Positions 48,989 through 57,635 of a stretch of DNA of 64,000 bases are shown here, piece after piece. Position 1 is the first letter of the stretch. Each line of letters starts with the position of its first letter. The notes beneath the pieces are model-generated. The model was not told the DNA's origin, did not search any database, and worked only from the letters and a program-made list of their open reading frames with translations. Source of the stretch: Maritimibacter alkaliphilus (GTDB taxonomy: Bacteria; Pseudomonadota; Alphaproteobacteria; Rhodobacterales; Rhodobacteraceae); assembly GCF_019801605.1 (NCBI RefSeq), contig NZ_JAHVIT010000001.1, positions 1,488,001-1,552,000 of the forward strand, written 5' to 3'. A program made the position numbers and the translations under genes.

Positions 48989-49447
48989 CGGAATGCCCAT
49001 TCTGTCTGGCGTCAATTGACGACTGGAACGCCAGACAGAAACCTTCCGATCAAGATGCCCCCGCTGGAGGCAGAGGCTTACTTTCGCAATGCGGCCACGG
49101 CCCGGTGCCGAATTGCCGAAGCCGCGGAATGCACGACCCTCTTTTCAACGCTCCCGTTGAGATAAGGCTGCTGTTCGAGGGATCTTGACGGCCCTTGTCT
49201 GGCACACCTTCCAAGCCGCGGCACAACCAGAGATTTAGCCAGTCAGCCCCGCCTTGACAGGCTTTTGCGCGCCGGGTGAAAGCGCGCCCTTCGACGGCCG
49301 CGCCTGAAATCCGCGCTGTTGCGCGCGGTCACGCCTGCGGACGTGCATCGCATTCCTCCGCTCTGCCTTCTGGGTCCATCACATGCTTGACCTGCATTCT
49401 CCGAACTCGGATCGTCACCTCAATATATTTATATTTTGGAGATTCGA
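48989..49447. other. intergenic region between edd and the RTX gene
   Basis: About 460 bases, less GC-rich than the flanking genes, especially 49400-49440. It contains the edd 3' hairpin (49000-49040). A short open frame at 49276-49458 has no family-like content. The AT-rich stretch CAATATATTTATATTTT just before the RTX gene probably holds its promoter. Confidence 0.45.
49000..49040 (+). terminator. long perfect hairpin after edd
   Basis: TTCTGTCTGGCGT and ACGCCAGACAGAA are 13-base perfect arms with a 15-base loop, 11 bases after the edd stop. There is no T-run, so it may be an RNA 3'-end stabiliser or Rho-dependent structure rather than a standard terminator. Confidence 0.5.
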
Positions 49448-51577
49448 ATGCAGATTGATGGAACCAACGGGAACGACAGCCTTCTCGGAACAGATCAGGA
49501 TGACGTCATCCGTCCGGGTGCGAATTTCGGTGAAGATTATATCCGAGGCTCTCTCGGCAATGACACGATCGACTTCACCGGCGCCAATTCAAACAGCTAT
49601 TATCGTATCTCCTACACGCACGTGAATTTCGAATTGACGGTCACGCTCGATGGCGTCACCGACACCGGAACGGTGGCCTTCGGGGGCTATGTCGACACAT
49701 ACCTGAATGTCAGTGAGGCCCTGAACGGCGATGGGCTCTACATCGTCGGCAACGACTTGGACGGCAACTACACGGTCCGGCCGGGGGAAGACGGCTGGTT
49801 CAACATCATGGGGGGAGAAGGTGTCGACACCTACCACCTGACGATGGATGGCGACGGGCGCCTGACCTTCACCTTCGGAGATCAAGGCGACCCGACGCAG
49901 CCTCTCGTGATCAACCTCGCCACCGGCATCGTGTCCAACGACGGGTTCGGGAACACCGAGCATATCTACCTGACGGATCAGGGCGGGCGCCTCGAAATCC
50001 GCGCGACCAACTTCTCCGACCAGATCATCGGCAGCGATGCCCGCGAGAGCTTCATCCTCGAACAGGGCAACGACACCGTGGACGGCGGCGGTGGGATCGA
50101 CCGTCTGCGCTATGATCGAAATGGTGCCGGCGCGGTGCGTGTCGACGTGGCTGCCGGCACGGTGACGGGCACGTGGGACAACATCACCTTCACCCATACC
50201 TTCAGCAATATCGAGTATTTCAGCGGGTCCTACTTCGACGACACGATGATCGGCGGCAGCGGGGATGACAGCCTCTTCGGGTCCAGCGGGAATGACCTGA
50301 TCGTCGGCGGCACAGGTGAGAACGTCCTCTACGGCGGCTATGGTGACGACACGCTGGATGGCTCGCAGGGGGATGATCCCAGCGGCGACAACATCTTCCC
50401 CTTCTACGGAGCGGATGTGATCATAGGGAGTGAAACGCTCTGGAACGCGGGCAATGGCATTGACCTGAGCTATTACAACACCTCAGGGGATGGCGGCCTG
50501 ACCATCACGCGCGGCGAAAACGGATCGGGAACCGTCACCAGCGGCACGGCAGGCGCGATCGACGACACATTCACCTTCGTTCAGGTTATCCAGGGGTCTG
50601 CGGACGGAGACCTGATGATCGGCAGTTCCGTGGATGACGGCCAAATCGCTGTCTGGCGCGGGTACACGGGCAATGACACGATCCAGGGCGGCGTCGGAGA
50701 CGACCTGATCGCCTACAACAACCGCGACTCGTCACAAGGGGTGGTCGTGACCTTCACGTCGGCCGGCAGCGGCACGGCCGTCGCCTACCCGGGGGAAACC
50801 GACACGTTCACGGGGATCGAAGCCGTTTTCGGCTCCGACTTCGATGACACGTTCCAGGGCTCGGCCGGAGCAGAATGGTTCAACGGCCTCGGCGGCGATG
50901 ACATGATCACGGGCGGCGCCGGGAACGACACCCTCGAAGGTGGCAGCGGTGTCGATACCCTGATCGGAGGCGATGGCGACGACGTGATCAACGGGTTCCT
51001 CACCCCGACGGCCTCCCTCGAGGTCGCCGACGAAAACGAGACCGACCTGCGGGACGTTATCTATGGCGGGAACGGGAACGACAGTATCGACGGCGGAGAC
51101 GGCAACGACGAATTGCGCGGCGATGCCGGCAACGACACCATCCTCGGGGGGTACGGCGCCGACACGGTCATCGGCGGGGACGGCAATGACGCCCTGACCG
51201 GGCAGACCTGGTCCGATGCGATCTTCGGCGGCGCGGGCAGCGATTTCATCAACGGCGGTTTCGGCCATGACCGGGTGAACGGCGGCACCGGAGCCGACCG
51301 GTTCTATCACCTGGGCGTCGAAGGACACGGGTCCGACTGGATCCAGGATTTCTCCTCTGCCGAGGGTGACGTGCTCGCCTATGGCGGCGCCGTGGTCGAC
51401 CCGAGCGAGTTCCAGGTCAACTTTACCGAGACGGCCTCGGCCGGGGCGGCTGGTGTCGAGGAGGCCTTCGTCATCTATCGCCCGACAGGCCAGATCCTCT
51501 GGGCGCTCGTGGATGGCGCGGCGCAGGACCAGATCATGGTCGACATCGGGGGCACCCAATACGATCTGCTCGCCTGA
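49448..51577 (+). CDS. RTX (hemolysin-type calcium-binding repeat) protein
   Basis: A 709-residue acidic protein with no Sec signal. It contains blocks of the nonapeptide GGxGxDxhx that form Ca2+-binding beta-rolls: one N-terminal pair (IDGTNGNDSLLGTDQDDV), a block near 270-305 (GGSGDDSLFGSSGNDLIVGG), one near 485-515 and a longer one near 535-625 (GGNGNDSIDGGDGNDELRG, GGDGNDALTG). Between them are beta-rich linkers. The C-terminal region after the last roll (ADRFYHLGVEGHGSDWIQDF to QYDLLA) is the type used as a type I secretion signal. No catalytic domain is recognised, so it may be a surface or matrix protein. The ATG at 49448 follows GGAG. No exporter genes are nearby. Confidence 0.88.
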   Translation: MQIDGTNGNDSLLGTDQDDVIRPGANFGEDYIRGSLGNDTIDFTGANSNSYYRISYTHVNFELTVTLDGVTDTGTVAFGGYVDTYLNVSEALNGDGLYIVGNDLDGNYTVRPGEDGWFNIMGGEGVDTYHLTMDGDGRLTFTFGDQGDPTQPLVINLATGIVSNDGFGNTEHIYLTDQGGRLEIRATNFSDQIIGSDARESFILEQGNDTVDGGGGIDRLRYDRNGAGAVRVDVAAGTVTGTWDNITFTHTFSNIEYFSGSYFDDTMIGGSGDDSLFGSSGNDLIVGGTGENVLYGGYGDDTLDGSQGDDPSGDNIFPFYGADVIIGSETLWNAGNGIDLSYYNTSGDGGLTITRGENGSGTVTSGTAGAIDDTFTFVQVIQGSADGDLMIGSSVDDGQIAVWRGYTGNDTIQGGVGDDLIAYNNRDSSQGVVVTFTSAGSGTAVAYPGETDTFTGIEAVFGSDFDDTFQGSAGAEWFNGLGGDDMITGGAGNDTLEGGSGVDTLIGGDGDDVINGFLTPTASLEVADENETDLRDVIYGGNGNDSIDGGDGNDELRGDAGNDTILGGYGADTVIGGDGNDALTGQTWSDAIFGGAGSDFINGGFGHDRVNGGTGADRFYHLGVEGHGSDWIQDFSSAEGDVLAYGGAVVDPSEFQVNFTETASAGAAGVEEAFVIYRPTGQILWALVDGAAQDQIMVDIGGTQYDLLA

Positions 51578-51624
51578 CCCGGCAGGCACGGGACGCAATT
51601 CCATGCTGGAGAGGAAAAGAACGG

Positions 51625-51645
51625 GGGCCGCCTCTGGGGCGGCCC
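51625..51645 (+). terminator. hairpin after the RTX gene
   Basis: GGGCCGCC and GGCGGCCC arms with loop TCTG, 47 bases after the stop, followed by CTATCG rather than a T-run. A weak intrinsic terminator. Confidence 0.5.
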
Positions 51646-51759
51646 TATCGTGTCTCACCCGCAGGCGCCCTCCCGATCAGGGATGCGAGGGGCCTGCGGC
51701 GACCGGAGGCCCCCAAGCGCCCTGGGACGGAGGAGCCGCGGCAGACGCAACGCCACCGC

Positions 51760-52221
51760 TCAGAGCGGCAACGCGGTCGTAGCCTTGATCTCTTCCATGG
51801 AGAGCAGCGCGGTGACGTTGTGCACCTTCACCTCGGAAATCAGCGCCTGGTAGAAGGCATCATAGGCGCGGGCGTTCTTCACCCGGACCTTCAGGATGTA
51901 GTCGATGTCGCCCGCCAGCCGGTGGGCCTCCTGCACCTCGGGGCGCTCCTTCAGGGCCTTGAGGAACTTGGCCTGCCAGTCTGCCTCGTGCTCGGAGGTG
52001 CGGATCAGGACAAAGAAACAGGCCTCGAACCCAAGGGCCTCGGCATCCAGCAGGACGGTCTGCTGTCCGATGATCCCGGCCTCGCGCATCTTCTTGATCC
52101 GGTTCCACACCGGGGTCTTGGACGAGCCCACCTGGCGCGCTATCTCGTCCAGCGACTGCCCCGCATCTCGCTGCAGCTGCAAAAGGATTTTCCGATCGGT
52201 CTCGTCCAGCCGGAATGACAT
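51760..52221 (-). CDS. Lrp/AsnC family transcriptional regulator
   Basis: A 153-residue regulator with an N-terminal winged helix (LDETDRKILLQLQRDAGQSL, then VGSSKTPVWNRIKKMREAGI, residues 5-50) and a C-terminal RAM/ACT-like effector domain (EVQEAHRLAGDIDYILKVRV, about 94-113) that binds amino acids and builds octamers. It is divergent from cysG, 167 bases away. The position suggests that it controls the sulfite-assimilation operon, perhaps in response to a sulfur amino acid; this is inference. Confidence 0.92.
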   Translation of the reverse strand: MSFRLDETDRKILLQLQRDAGQSLDEIARQVGSSKTPVWNRIKKMREAGIIGQQTVLLDAEALGFEACFFVLIRTSEHEADWQAKFLKALKERPEVQEAHRLAGDIDYILKVRVKNARAYDAFYQALISEVKVHNVTALLSMEEIKATTALPL

Positions 52222-52314
52222 TTTCCCGTATACTCCTGTATTGGAACGACCGCCTGCGAGGCCGTCGCTGCCGGGAGAGCGTTCTTATTTCCACGCCCTC
52301 CTAGCGTCTGGAGG

Positions 52315-52325
52315 GGAATATTTCC
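52315..52325. promoter_or_regulatory. AT-centred near-palindrome in the lrp-cysG gap
   Basis: GGAATATTTCC, near-symmetric, lies 64 bases before cysG and 94 before the divergent regulator. Lrp-type proteins prefer such AT-centred sites, so it is a weak candidate for the regulator's target. Confidence 0.3.
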
Positions 52326-52388
52326 TACATTGAGGGGCAAGTCAACGCGACCCCACGGGGTTGCCCGAGCCATGCGGAGGGGTTCAGA

Positions 52389-53393
52389 ATGCGTCATTTC
52401 CCGATCTTCCTGAACCTTTCGGGGCAACGGATCGCCCTGTCCGGTGGTGGTGATGCTGCACTTGCCAAGTTGCGGCTGCTGCTGAAGACCGAAGGCCGCA
52501 TCCACGTCTACGCCGACGCGCCCGATCCGCAGATCCTCGACTGGGCCGCGGCGGGCCGCCTGACCCTGCACCGCCGGGCGCTGCTGCCTTCGGACTTGGC
52601 ACAGGCGCTGCTGGTCTATGCCGCCGACGAAGAGCCCCTGCGCGACGCCGAGATCGCCGCCATGGGCCGCGACGCGGGCGTGCTGGTGAACATCGTCGAC
52701 AACCTCGAGGGCAGTGCCTTCATCACGCCCGCCATGGTGGACCGCGATCCCGTGACCGTCGCCATCGGCACCGAGGGCGCCGCCCCGGTGCTGGCGCGCC
52801 GGATCAAGGCCGGGCTGGAAGAGCGCCTGCCCGCCTCCACCGGCGTGCTGACCCGTGCGGCGCAGGCCTTCCGCGGTGCGGCCGAGGTCCTGCCCATGGG
52901 CCGTGCGCGCCGGGATTTCTGGGGCGAGTATTTCGACACCGTCGGCCCTGCGGCCCATGACGCGGGCGGGGCCGAGGCGCTGCGCCCGGCGCTGGACAGG
53001 CTGCTGGCGGACCACCTTTCGGGTGATCGGGCAAAGACGGGGCGCATCACGCTGGCCTGGACCGGCTGGGACGACCCCGAGATGCTGGTGATGAAGACCC
53101 GACGCGCGCTCGATGCGGCCGACGTGGTCGTTCATGACGCCGATCTGGCGCCGGCCGTGCTGGAACTCGCCCGCCGCGAGGCCGACCTCGTCGCGCTGCA
53201 ACCCGACGCCGAGGTGCCCCCGCTGGCCGCCCACCTGCTGCACCACGCGCAGGCCGGGCTGCATGTCCTCTATCTCTCGACGCGGCCCCTGCCCCATGAC
53301 CTTGCCCTGCACTGTCGCAGCGGCGGCGTCGATCCCGTAGACATCCCCGGCCTTCCCGGCCCCGAGCAGAAAAACATGAAGGAAAGTGCCTGA
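52389..53393 (+). CDS. cysG: CysG-type siroheme synthase with degenerate methyltransferase domain
   Basis: A 334-residue protein. Residues 1-210 match the CysGB part that oxidises precorrin-2 to sirohydrochlorin and inserts iron: IALSGGGDAALAKLRLLLK as NAD-binding loop, VNIVDN with Asp104 at the catalytic position known in E. coli CysG, and APVLARRIK. Residues 217-270 resemble the start of the uroporphyrinogen methyltransferase CysGA, but the SAM-binding GxGPGDPELLT is TGWDDPEMLV and the rest is only about 65 residues, so the methyltransferase is vestigial. A separate SUMT must supply precorrin-2. It begins the sulfite operon; its TGA overlaps the next ATG by one base. Confidence 0.88.
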   Translation: MRHFPIFLNLSGQRIALSGGGDAALAKLRLLLKTEGRIHVYADAPDPQILDWAAAGRLTLHRRALLPSDLAQALLVYAADEEPLRDAEIAAMGRDAGVLVNIVDNLEGSAFITPAMVDRDPVTVAIGTEGAAPVLARRIKAGLEERLPASTGVLTRAAQAFRGAAEVLPMGRARRDFWGEYFDTVGPAAHDAGGAEALRPALDRLLADHLSGDRAKTGRITLAWTGWDDPEMLVMKTRRALDAADVVVHDADLAPAVLELARREADLVALQPDAEVPPLAAHLLHHAQAGLHVLYLSTRPLPHDLALHCRSGGVDPVDIPGLPGPEQKNMKESA

Positions 53394-53692
53394 TGCCCCG
53401 CGCCTTCACCCCCAAAGTCGTCACCGCCAATGCCCTGCTGGAGGGCGATGTCGTCTACCTGACCGAAGACGGCCAGTGGACCCGCAACCTCCGCGAGGCG
53501 GAGCTGCTGACCGACGAGGCCCATGCCCAGATCCGTCTGCTGGAGGCCGAGAGCCGCCCGGGCGAGATCGTCGGCGCCTATCTCGCCGACATGAAGGCGG
53601 GCGGCACCGGGCCCGAACCGACCCACTTCCGCGAGGATTTCCGGCGCACCGGCCCCTCGAACTACCACCACGGCAAGCAGGCAGAGGCGTAA
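53393..53692 (+). CDS. DUF2849 domain-containing protein
   Basis: A 99-residue protein of the DUF2849 family, found in alphaproteobacterial sulfite/nitrite reductase operons between cysG and cysI. FTPKVVTANALLEGDVVYLT opens a small beta domain, and the C-terminus has the conserved-type FREDFRRTGPSNYHHG stretch. Its function is unknown; the constant gene position suggests a role in assembly or activity of the sulfite reductase. The start shares a base with the cysG stop (TGATG), and cysI starts 3 bases after its end. Confidence 0.9.
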   Translation: MPRAFTPKVVTANALLEGDVVYLTEDGQWTRNLREAELLTDEAHAQIRLLEAESRPGEIVGAYLADMKAGGTGPEPTHFREDFRRTGPSNYHHGKQAEA

Positions 53693-53695
53693 GTC

Positions 53696-55366
53696 ATGTA
53701 TACCTATAACGAATTCGACACCGCCTTCCTTGCCGAGCGCAACCGCCAGTTCCGCGCCCAGGTCGAGCGCCGCATCGACGGCTCGCTGACCGAGGACGAG
53801 TTCAAGCCGCTGCGCCTGATGAACGGTCTCTACCTGCAGCTGCACGCCTACATGCTGCGCGTGGCCATTCCCTATGGCACGCTCTCGGGCGCTCAGATGC
53901 GCCAGCTGGCCCTGATCGCGGATCGCTGGGACAAGGGCTATGGCCATTTCACCACGCGCCAGAACATCCAGTACAACTGGCCCAAGCTGCCGGATGTGCC
54001 GGACATGCTGGACGCGCTGGCCGAGGTGCAGCTGCATGCGATCCAGACCTCGGGCAACACGATCCGCAACGTGACCGCCGATCACTTCGCCGGGGCTGCC
54101 GCGGACGAGATCGCCGATCCCCGCCCCGTGGCCGAGCTGATCCGCCAGTGGTCCACCGACCATCCGGAATTCCAGTTCCTGCCGCGCAAGTTCAAGGTCG
54201 CCGTCACCGGCAGCCCGAACGACCGCGCCGTGACCCGCGCCCATGACATCGGCCTGCGCATGGTGCGGAACGACAAGGGCGAACCGGGCTACGAGGTGCT
54301 GGTGGGCGGCGGTCTGGGCCGCACGCCGATGATCGGCAAGGTGATCAAGGACTTCCTGCCGCAGGAAGACCTGCTGCCCTATCTGGAAGCCATCGTCAGC
54401 GTCTACAACCTGCTGGGCCGTCGCGACAACAAGTACAAGGCGCGGATCAAGATCACCGTGCACGAGAACGGGCTGGAGACGATCCGCGAGAAGGTGGATG
54501 CGCGCTTCGCCGAGCTGAAGCCGCTCTTCGGCGGCATCGACCAAGCGATGCTGGCGGATCTGGAGGCGCAGTTCGCGCCGCCTGCCTTCCGCAATGCGCC
54601 GGCCGAGGCCTTCGACGCCGCCTATGCCGCCGATCCCGTGTTCCGCGCCTGGAGCGACACGAACCTGACCAAGCACAAGGCCGAAGGCTATGCCATCGTC
54701 TCGGTCAGCCTGAAGAAACCGGGCGAGACGCCGGGCGATGCGACCTCGGACCAGATGCGCGTTCTGGCGGATCTGGCCGAACGCTATGGCCACAACGAGC
54801 TGCGCATCAGCCACGAGCAGAACGTGATCCTGCCCCATGTGCACCGCTCGGACCTGCCCGCGCTGCACGCGGCGCTGAAAGAGGCCGATCTGGCCACCGC
54901 GAACATCGGTCTGGTCAGCGACATCATCGCCTGCCCCGGCATGGACTACTGCGCCCTTGCCACCGCCCGGTCGATCCCGGTCGCGCAGGAGATCGCGCAG
55001 CGCTTCGAGGAGCTGAAGCTGGCCCATGAGATCGGCCCGCTGAAGATCAAGATCTCGGGCTGCATCAACGCCTGCGGCCACCACCACGTGGGTCACATCG
55101 GGATTCTCGGTCTGGACCGCGCGGGGGTGGAGAACTACCAGATCACCCTCGGCGGTGACGGTACCGAGGACGCGGCCATCGGCCAGCGGACCGGCCCCGG
55201 CTTCGCCTATGACGAGATCACCGATGCGATCGAGCGGATCCTGCTGACCTACCTGGAAATCCGCGAAGACGAGGACGAAACCTTCCTGCAAACCTATCGC
55301 CGCGTGGGGGCCGCCCCGTTCAAGGCCGCGCTCTACCCGGCAGAGGCCAAGGCAAATGCAGCCTGA
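53696..55366 (+). CDS. cysI: assimilatory sulfite (nitrite/sulfite) reductase hemoprotein
   Basis: A 556-residue siroheme and [4Fe-4S] enzyme that reduces sulfite to sulfide. The substrate-binding part shows YGHFTTRQNIQYNWPKL with the siroheme-contacting Arg, and the cluster cysteines are in IACPGMDYCALA and ISGCINACGHHHVGH. The two-fold repeat of the family is present. Electrons probably come from ferredoxin through the reductase at 56602, since no CysJ flavoprotein is nearby. A nitrite-reducing role is less likely given the flanking cysG and cysH. It is in the middle of the cys operon. Confidence 0.94.
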   Translation: MYTYNEFDTAFLAERNRQFRAQVERRIDGSLTEDEFKPLRLMNGLYLQLHAYMLRVAIPYGTLSGAQMRQLALIADRWDKGYGHFTTRQNIQYNWPKLPDVPDMLDALAEVQLHAIQTSGNTIRNVTADHFAGAAADEIADPRPVAELIRQWSTDHPEFQFLPRKFKVAVTGSPNDRAVTRAHDIGLRMVRNDKGEPGYEVLVGGGLGRTPMIGKVIKDFLPQEDLLPYLEAIVSVYNLLGRRDNKYKARIKITVHENGLETIREKVDARFAELKPLFGGIDQAMLADLEAQFAPPAFRNAPAEAFDAAYAADPVFRAWSDTNLTKHKAEGYAIVSVSLKKPGETPGDATSDQMRVLADLAERYGHNELRISHEQNVILPHVHRSDLPALHAALKEADLATANIGLVSDIIACPGMDYCALATARSIPVAQEIAQRFEELKLAHEIGPLKIKISGCINACGHHHVGHIGILGLDRAGVENYQITLGGDGTEDAAIGQRTGPGFAYDEITDAIERILLTYLEIREDEDETFLQTYRRVGAAPFKAALYPAEAKANAA

Positions 55367-55376
55367 GGGGATCACG

Positions 55377-56159
55377 ATGCCACCACTGGACAAGCCACTC
55401 GAGGTGCCGGACGATCCGGCCCTCGCCGCCAAGTTGCGTGAACAGCAGGCGAAGGTGGATGCGCTGAACCTGCGCTACAAGCACCACGGCGCGACCGCGG
55501 TCATCGACAAGGCACTGCAGGACACGGACGCGGGCGATCTCGCCCTCGTCTCCTCCTTCGGGGCCGAGTCGGTCGTGCTGCTGCACCTCGTTTCCGTCGT
55601 GGATCGCAGCACGCCGGTGATCTTCATCGACACCGAGATGCTGTTCACCGAGACCCTGGTCTACCAGTCCGAGATCGCGGAGCGTCTGGGGCTGCAGGAC
55701 ATGCGCATCATCCGCGCCGCCGAGGCCGAGATCGCCGCCGGCGACCCGGACGGCACGCTGCACCAGCGCGACACCGATGCCTGCTGCGCCCTGCGCAAGA
55801 CCGCGCCGCTGCAGAAGGCGCTGCAGGGTTTCGACGGCTGGTTCACCGGCCGCAAGCGGTTCCAGGGCGCGACCCGGGAGACGCTGGACTTCTTCGAGGT
55901 CGACGGGCCGGACCGGATCAAGGTCAACCCGCTGGCCCACTGGGCGCCGGAGGACATCCGCGCCTACATGGACGAGAACCGCCTGCCGCGCCATCCGCTG
56001 GTCGCCAAGGGCTATCCCTCGATCGGTTGCGCGCCCTGCACCTCGCCTGTGAAAGAAGGTGAAGATCAGCGTGCAGGCCGTTGGAGAGGCACACAAAAAG
56101 AGGAATGCGGCATCCATTTCGTGAATGGCCGCATGGTACGGATCGGAGCCGGACAATGA
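55377..56159 (+). CDS. cysH: assimilatory adenylyl-sulfate (APS) reductase
   Basis: A 260-residue thioredoxin-dependent reductase that converts activated sulfate to sulfite. SSFGAESVVLLHLVS (59-73) is the nucleotide loop, TGRKRFQGATR (157-167) binds the phosphosulfate, and ECGIH carries the catalytic Cys244. The paired cysteines Cys136-Cys137 and Cys218/Cys221 bind a [4Fe-4S] cluster; this marks the APS-using form rather than the PAPS-using enteric form. The start ATG at 55377 is chosen for its GAGGGG site; an ATG at 55356 inside cysI is the alternative. The last bases overlap the DUF934 gene. Confidence 0.94.
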   Translation: MPPLDKPLEVPDDPALAAKLREQQAKVDALNLRYKHHGATAVIDKALQDTDAGDLALVSSFGAESVVLLHLVSVVDRSTPVIFIDTEMLFTETLVYQSEIAERLGLQDMRIIRAAEAEIAAGDPDGTLHQRDTDACCALRKTAPLQKALQGFDGWFTGRKRFQGATRETLDFFEVDGPDRIKVNPLAHWAPEDIRAYMDENRLPRHPLVAKGYPSIGCAPCTSPVKEGEDQRAGRWRGTQKEECGIHFVNGRMVRIGAGQ

Positions 56160-56542
56160 GCGTGATCGTGACCGACAAGGGCTTTGCCCCCGAGGACTGG
56201 ACCGAAGGGTTCGAGGCGGAAGGCGTGCTGGATCTGCCTTCCGATACCGACCCGCAGGCGGTAGACTTCGACGCGGCCACCCGGCTGATCCGCGTGGCCT
56301 TCCCCTCCTCGGCCGATGGCCGGGGCTTCACCATCGCCCGCCAGCTGCGCCTGCGGGGCTACACCGGCCGCCTGCGGGCCGCCGGCCACGTCATCGCCGA
56401 CCAATACGCCATGGCCCGCCGCGCGGGCTTCGACGAGGTCGAGATCGACGAGAGCCTCGCCGCGCGCCAGCCCGAATCCCAGTGGATCTTCCGTGCCGAC
56501 TGGCGCGCCCATGACTATCAGTCGCGGCTGCGCGCCGGCTGA
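56156..56542 (+). CDS. DUF934 domain-containing protein
   Basis: A 128-residue protein of the DUF934 family, commonly found at the end of alphaproteobacterial cys operons. RLIRVAFPSSADGRGFTIAR then QLRLRGYTGRLRAAGHVIAD is the conserved core, with the GRGFTIAR-type motif. The reaction is unknown; it may aid sulfite reduction. It overlaps cysH by ATGA, which suggests coupled translation. Start ATG at 56156. Confidence 0.9.
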   Translation: MSVIVTDKGFAPEDWTEGFEAEGVLDLPSDTDPQAVDFDAATRLIRVAFPSSADGRGFTIARQLRLRGYTGRLRAAGHVIADQYAMARRAGFDEVEIDESLAARQPESQWIFRADWRAHDYQSRLRAG

Positions 56543-56601
56543 GCCACTGGATTATTTGAACACGAACGAGTAAGGACGGGATACTCCTCCCGCAATTTGC
56601 C

Positions 56602-57435
56602 ATGACCGAGACCGCCGTGACCGAACAGCAGACCAATGTCCCCAAGGTGCCGACCCTGCCGAATGCAGAGACGATCACCGAAGTGAAGCACTGGACCGAC
56701 CGGCTCTTCTCCTTCCGGGTCACCCGGCCCGCCAGCCTGCGCTTCCGCTCGGGCGAATTCGTGATGATCGGGCTCATGGGCGACAACGGCAAGCCGCTGC
56801 TGCGTGCCTATTCCATCGCCTCGCCCAGCTGGGACGAAGAGCTCGAGTTCTACTCGATCAAGGTTCAGGACGGCCCGCTGACCTCCAAGCTTCAGCACAT
56901 CGAGGTGGGCGACCAGATCATCCTGCGCCCCAAGCCCGTGGGCACGCTGGTGCATGACGCGCTGCTGCCGGGCAAGCGGCTGTGGTTCTTCGCCACCGGC
57001 ACCGGCTTTGCGCCCTTCGCCTCCCTGCTGCGCGAGCCGCAGACCTACGAGGATTACGACGAGGTGGTGATCACCCACACCTGCCGCGAAGTGGGTGAGC
57101 TGGCCTATGGCGCGCAGCTGATCGAGGACATCAAGAACGACGAGTTGCTGCACGAGCTGATGGGCCCGGATTTCCACAAGAAAATCCGCTACTATCCGAC
57201 CACGACCCGCGAAGAGAGCCCCAAGATGGGCCGCATCACCGACCTGATGCGCTCGGGCGAGGTCTTTGCCGATCTCGGCATCGACCCGATCAACCCCGAC
57301 ACCGACCGCGCCATGGTCTGCGGCAACCTCGCCTTCAACCTCGAGATCAAGGAGCTTCTCGAAGGCTACGGTCTGGAGGAAGGCGCGAATTCCGCGCCCA
57401 AGCAATACGTGGTCGAGAAGGCCTTCGTCGACTGA
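56602..57435 (+). CDS. ferredoxin-NADP(+) reductase
   Basis: A 277-residue flavoenzyme of the bacterial FPR type. RAYSIASPSWDEELEFYSIK is the FAD-binding block with the RxYS motif; GPLTSKLQHIEVGD follows; FFATGTGFAPFASLLREP is the NADP-binding start; and AMVCGNLAFN contains the CG of the active site. It moves electrons between NADPH and ferredoxin or flavodoxin and could feed the sulfite reductase just upstream (59 bases). A terminator follows, so it may be the last gene of that transcript or have its own promoter. Confidence 0.94.
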   Translation: MTETAVTEQQTNVPKVPTLPNAETITEVKHWTDRLFSFRVTRPASLRFRSGEFVMIGLMGDNGKPLLRAYSIASPSWDEELEFYSIKVQDGPLTSKLQHIEVGDQIILRPKPVGTLVHDALLPGKRLWFFATGTGFAPFASLLREPQTYEDYDEVVITHTCREVGELAYGAQLIEDIKNDELLHELMGPDFHKKIRYYPTTTREESPKMGRITDLMRSGEVFADLGIDPINPDTDRAMVCGNLAFNLEIKELLEGYGLEEGANSAPKQYVVEKAFVD

Positions 57436-57475
57436 GCCGATCGGGCAAAGCGTCTGAAAGCATACAAGAAAACGG

Positions 57476-57503
57476 AGCCGTTCCCGCCCCGGGGGCGGCT
57501 TTC
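57476..57503 (+). terminator. terminator after the ferredoxin reductase gene
   Basis: AGCCG...CGGCT outer arms around a CCGCCCC/GGGGCGG core, followed by TTTC, 40 bases after the stop. Confidence 0.65.
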
Positions 57504-57568
57504 TCCTGCCCGGCACCGGCCGCGTGGCGTCGCGGCCCATCGAATTCCCGCGGAACCGTCTTTCCAGC

Positions 57569-57597
57569 TTGAAAGTTTAGCCGGTGGAGACTACCTT
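57569..57597 (+). promoter_or_regulatory. candidate infC promoter
   Basis: TTGAAA (57569-57574), a 17-base spacer and TACCTT (57592-57597) lie 38 bases before the start codon. The -35 is good and the -10 weak. Confidence 0.4.
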
Positions 57598-57635
57598 CTC
57601 GCCTCAATTCCATTCACCATCGAAGGACGAATAAA

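Noticed and set aside
53270-55432. A 720-codon minus-strand frame opposite cysI
   Set aside because: Shadow caused by codon bias; the plus-strand cysI has all cluster cysteines.
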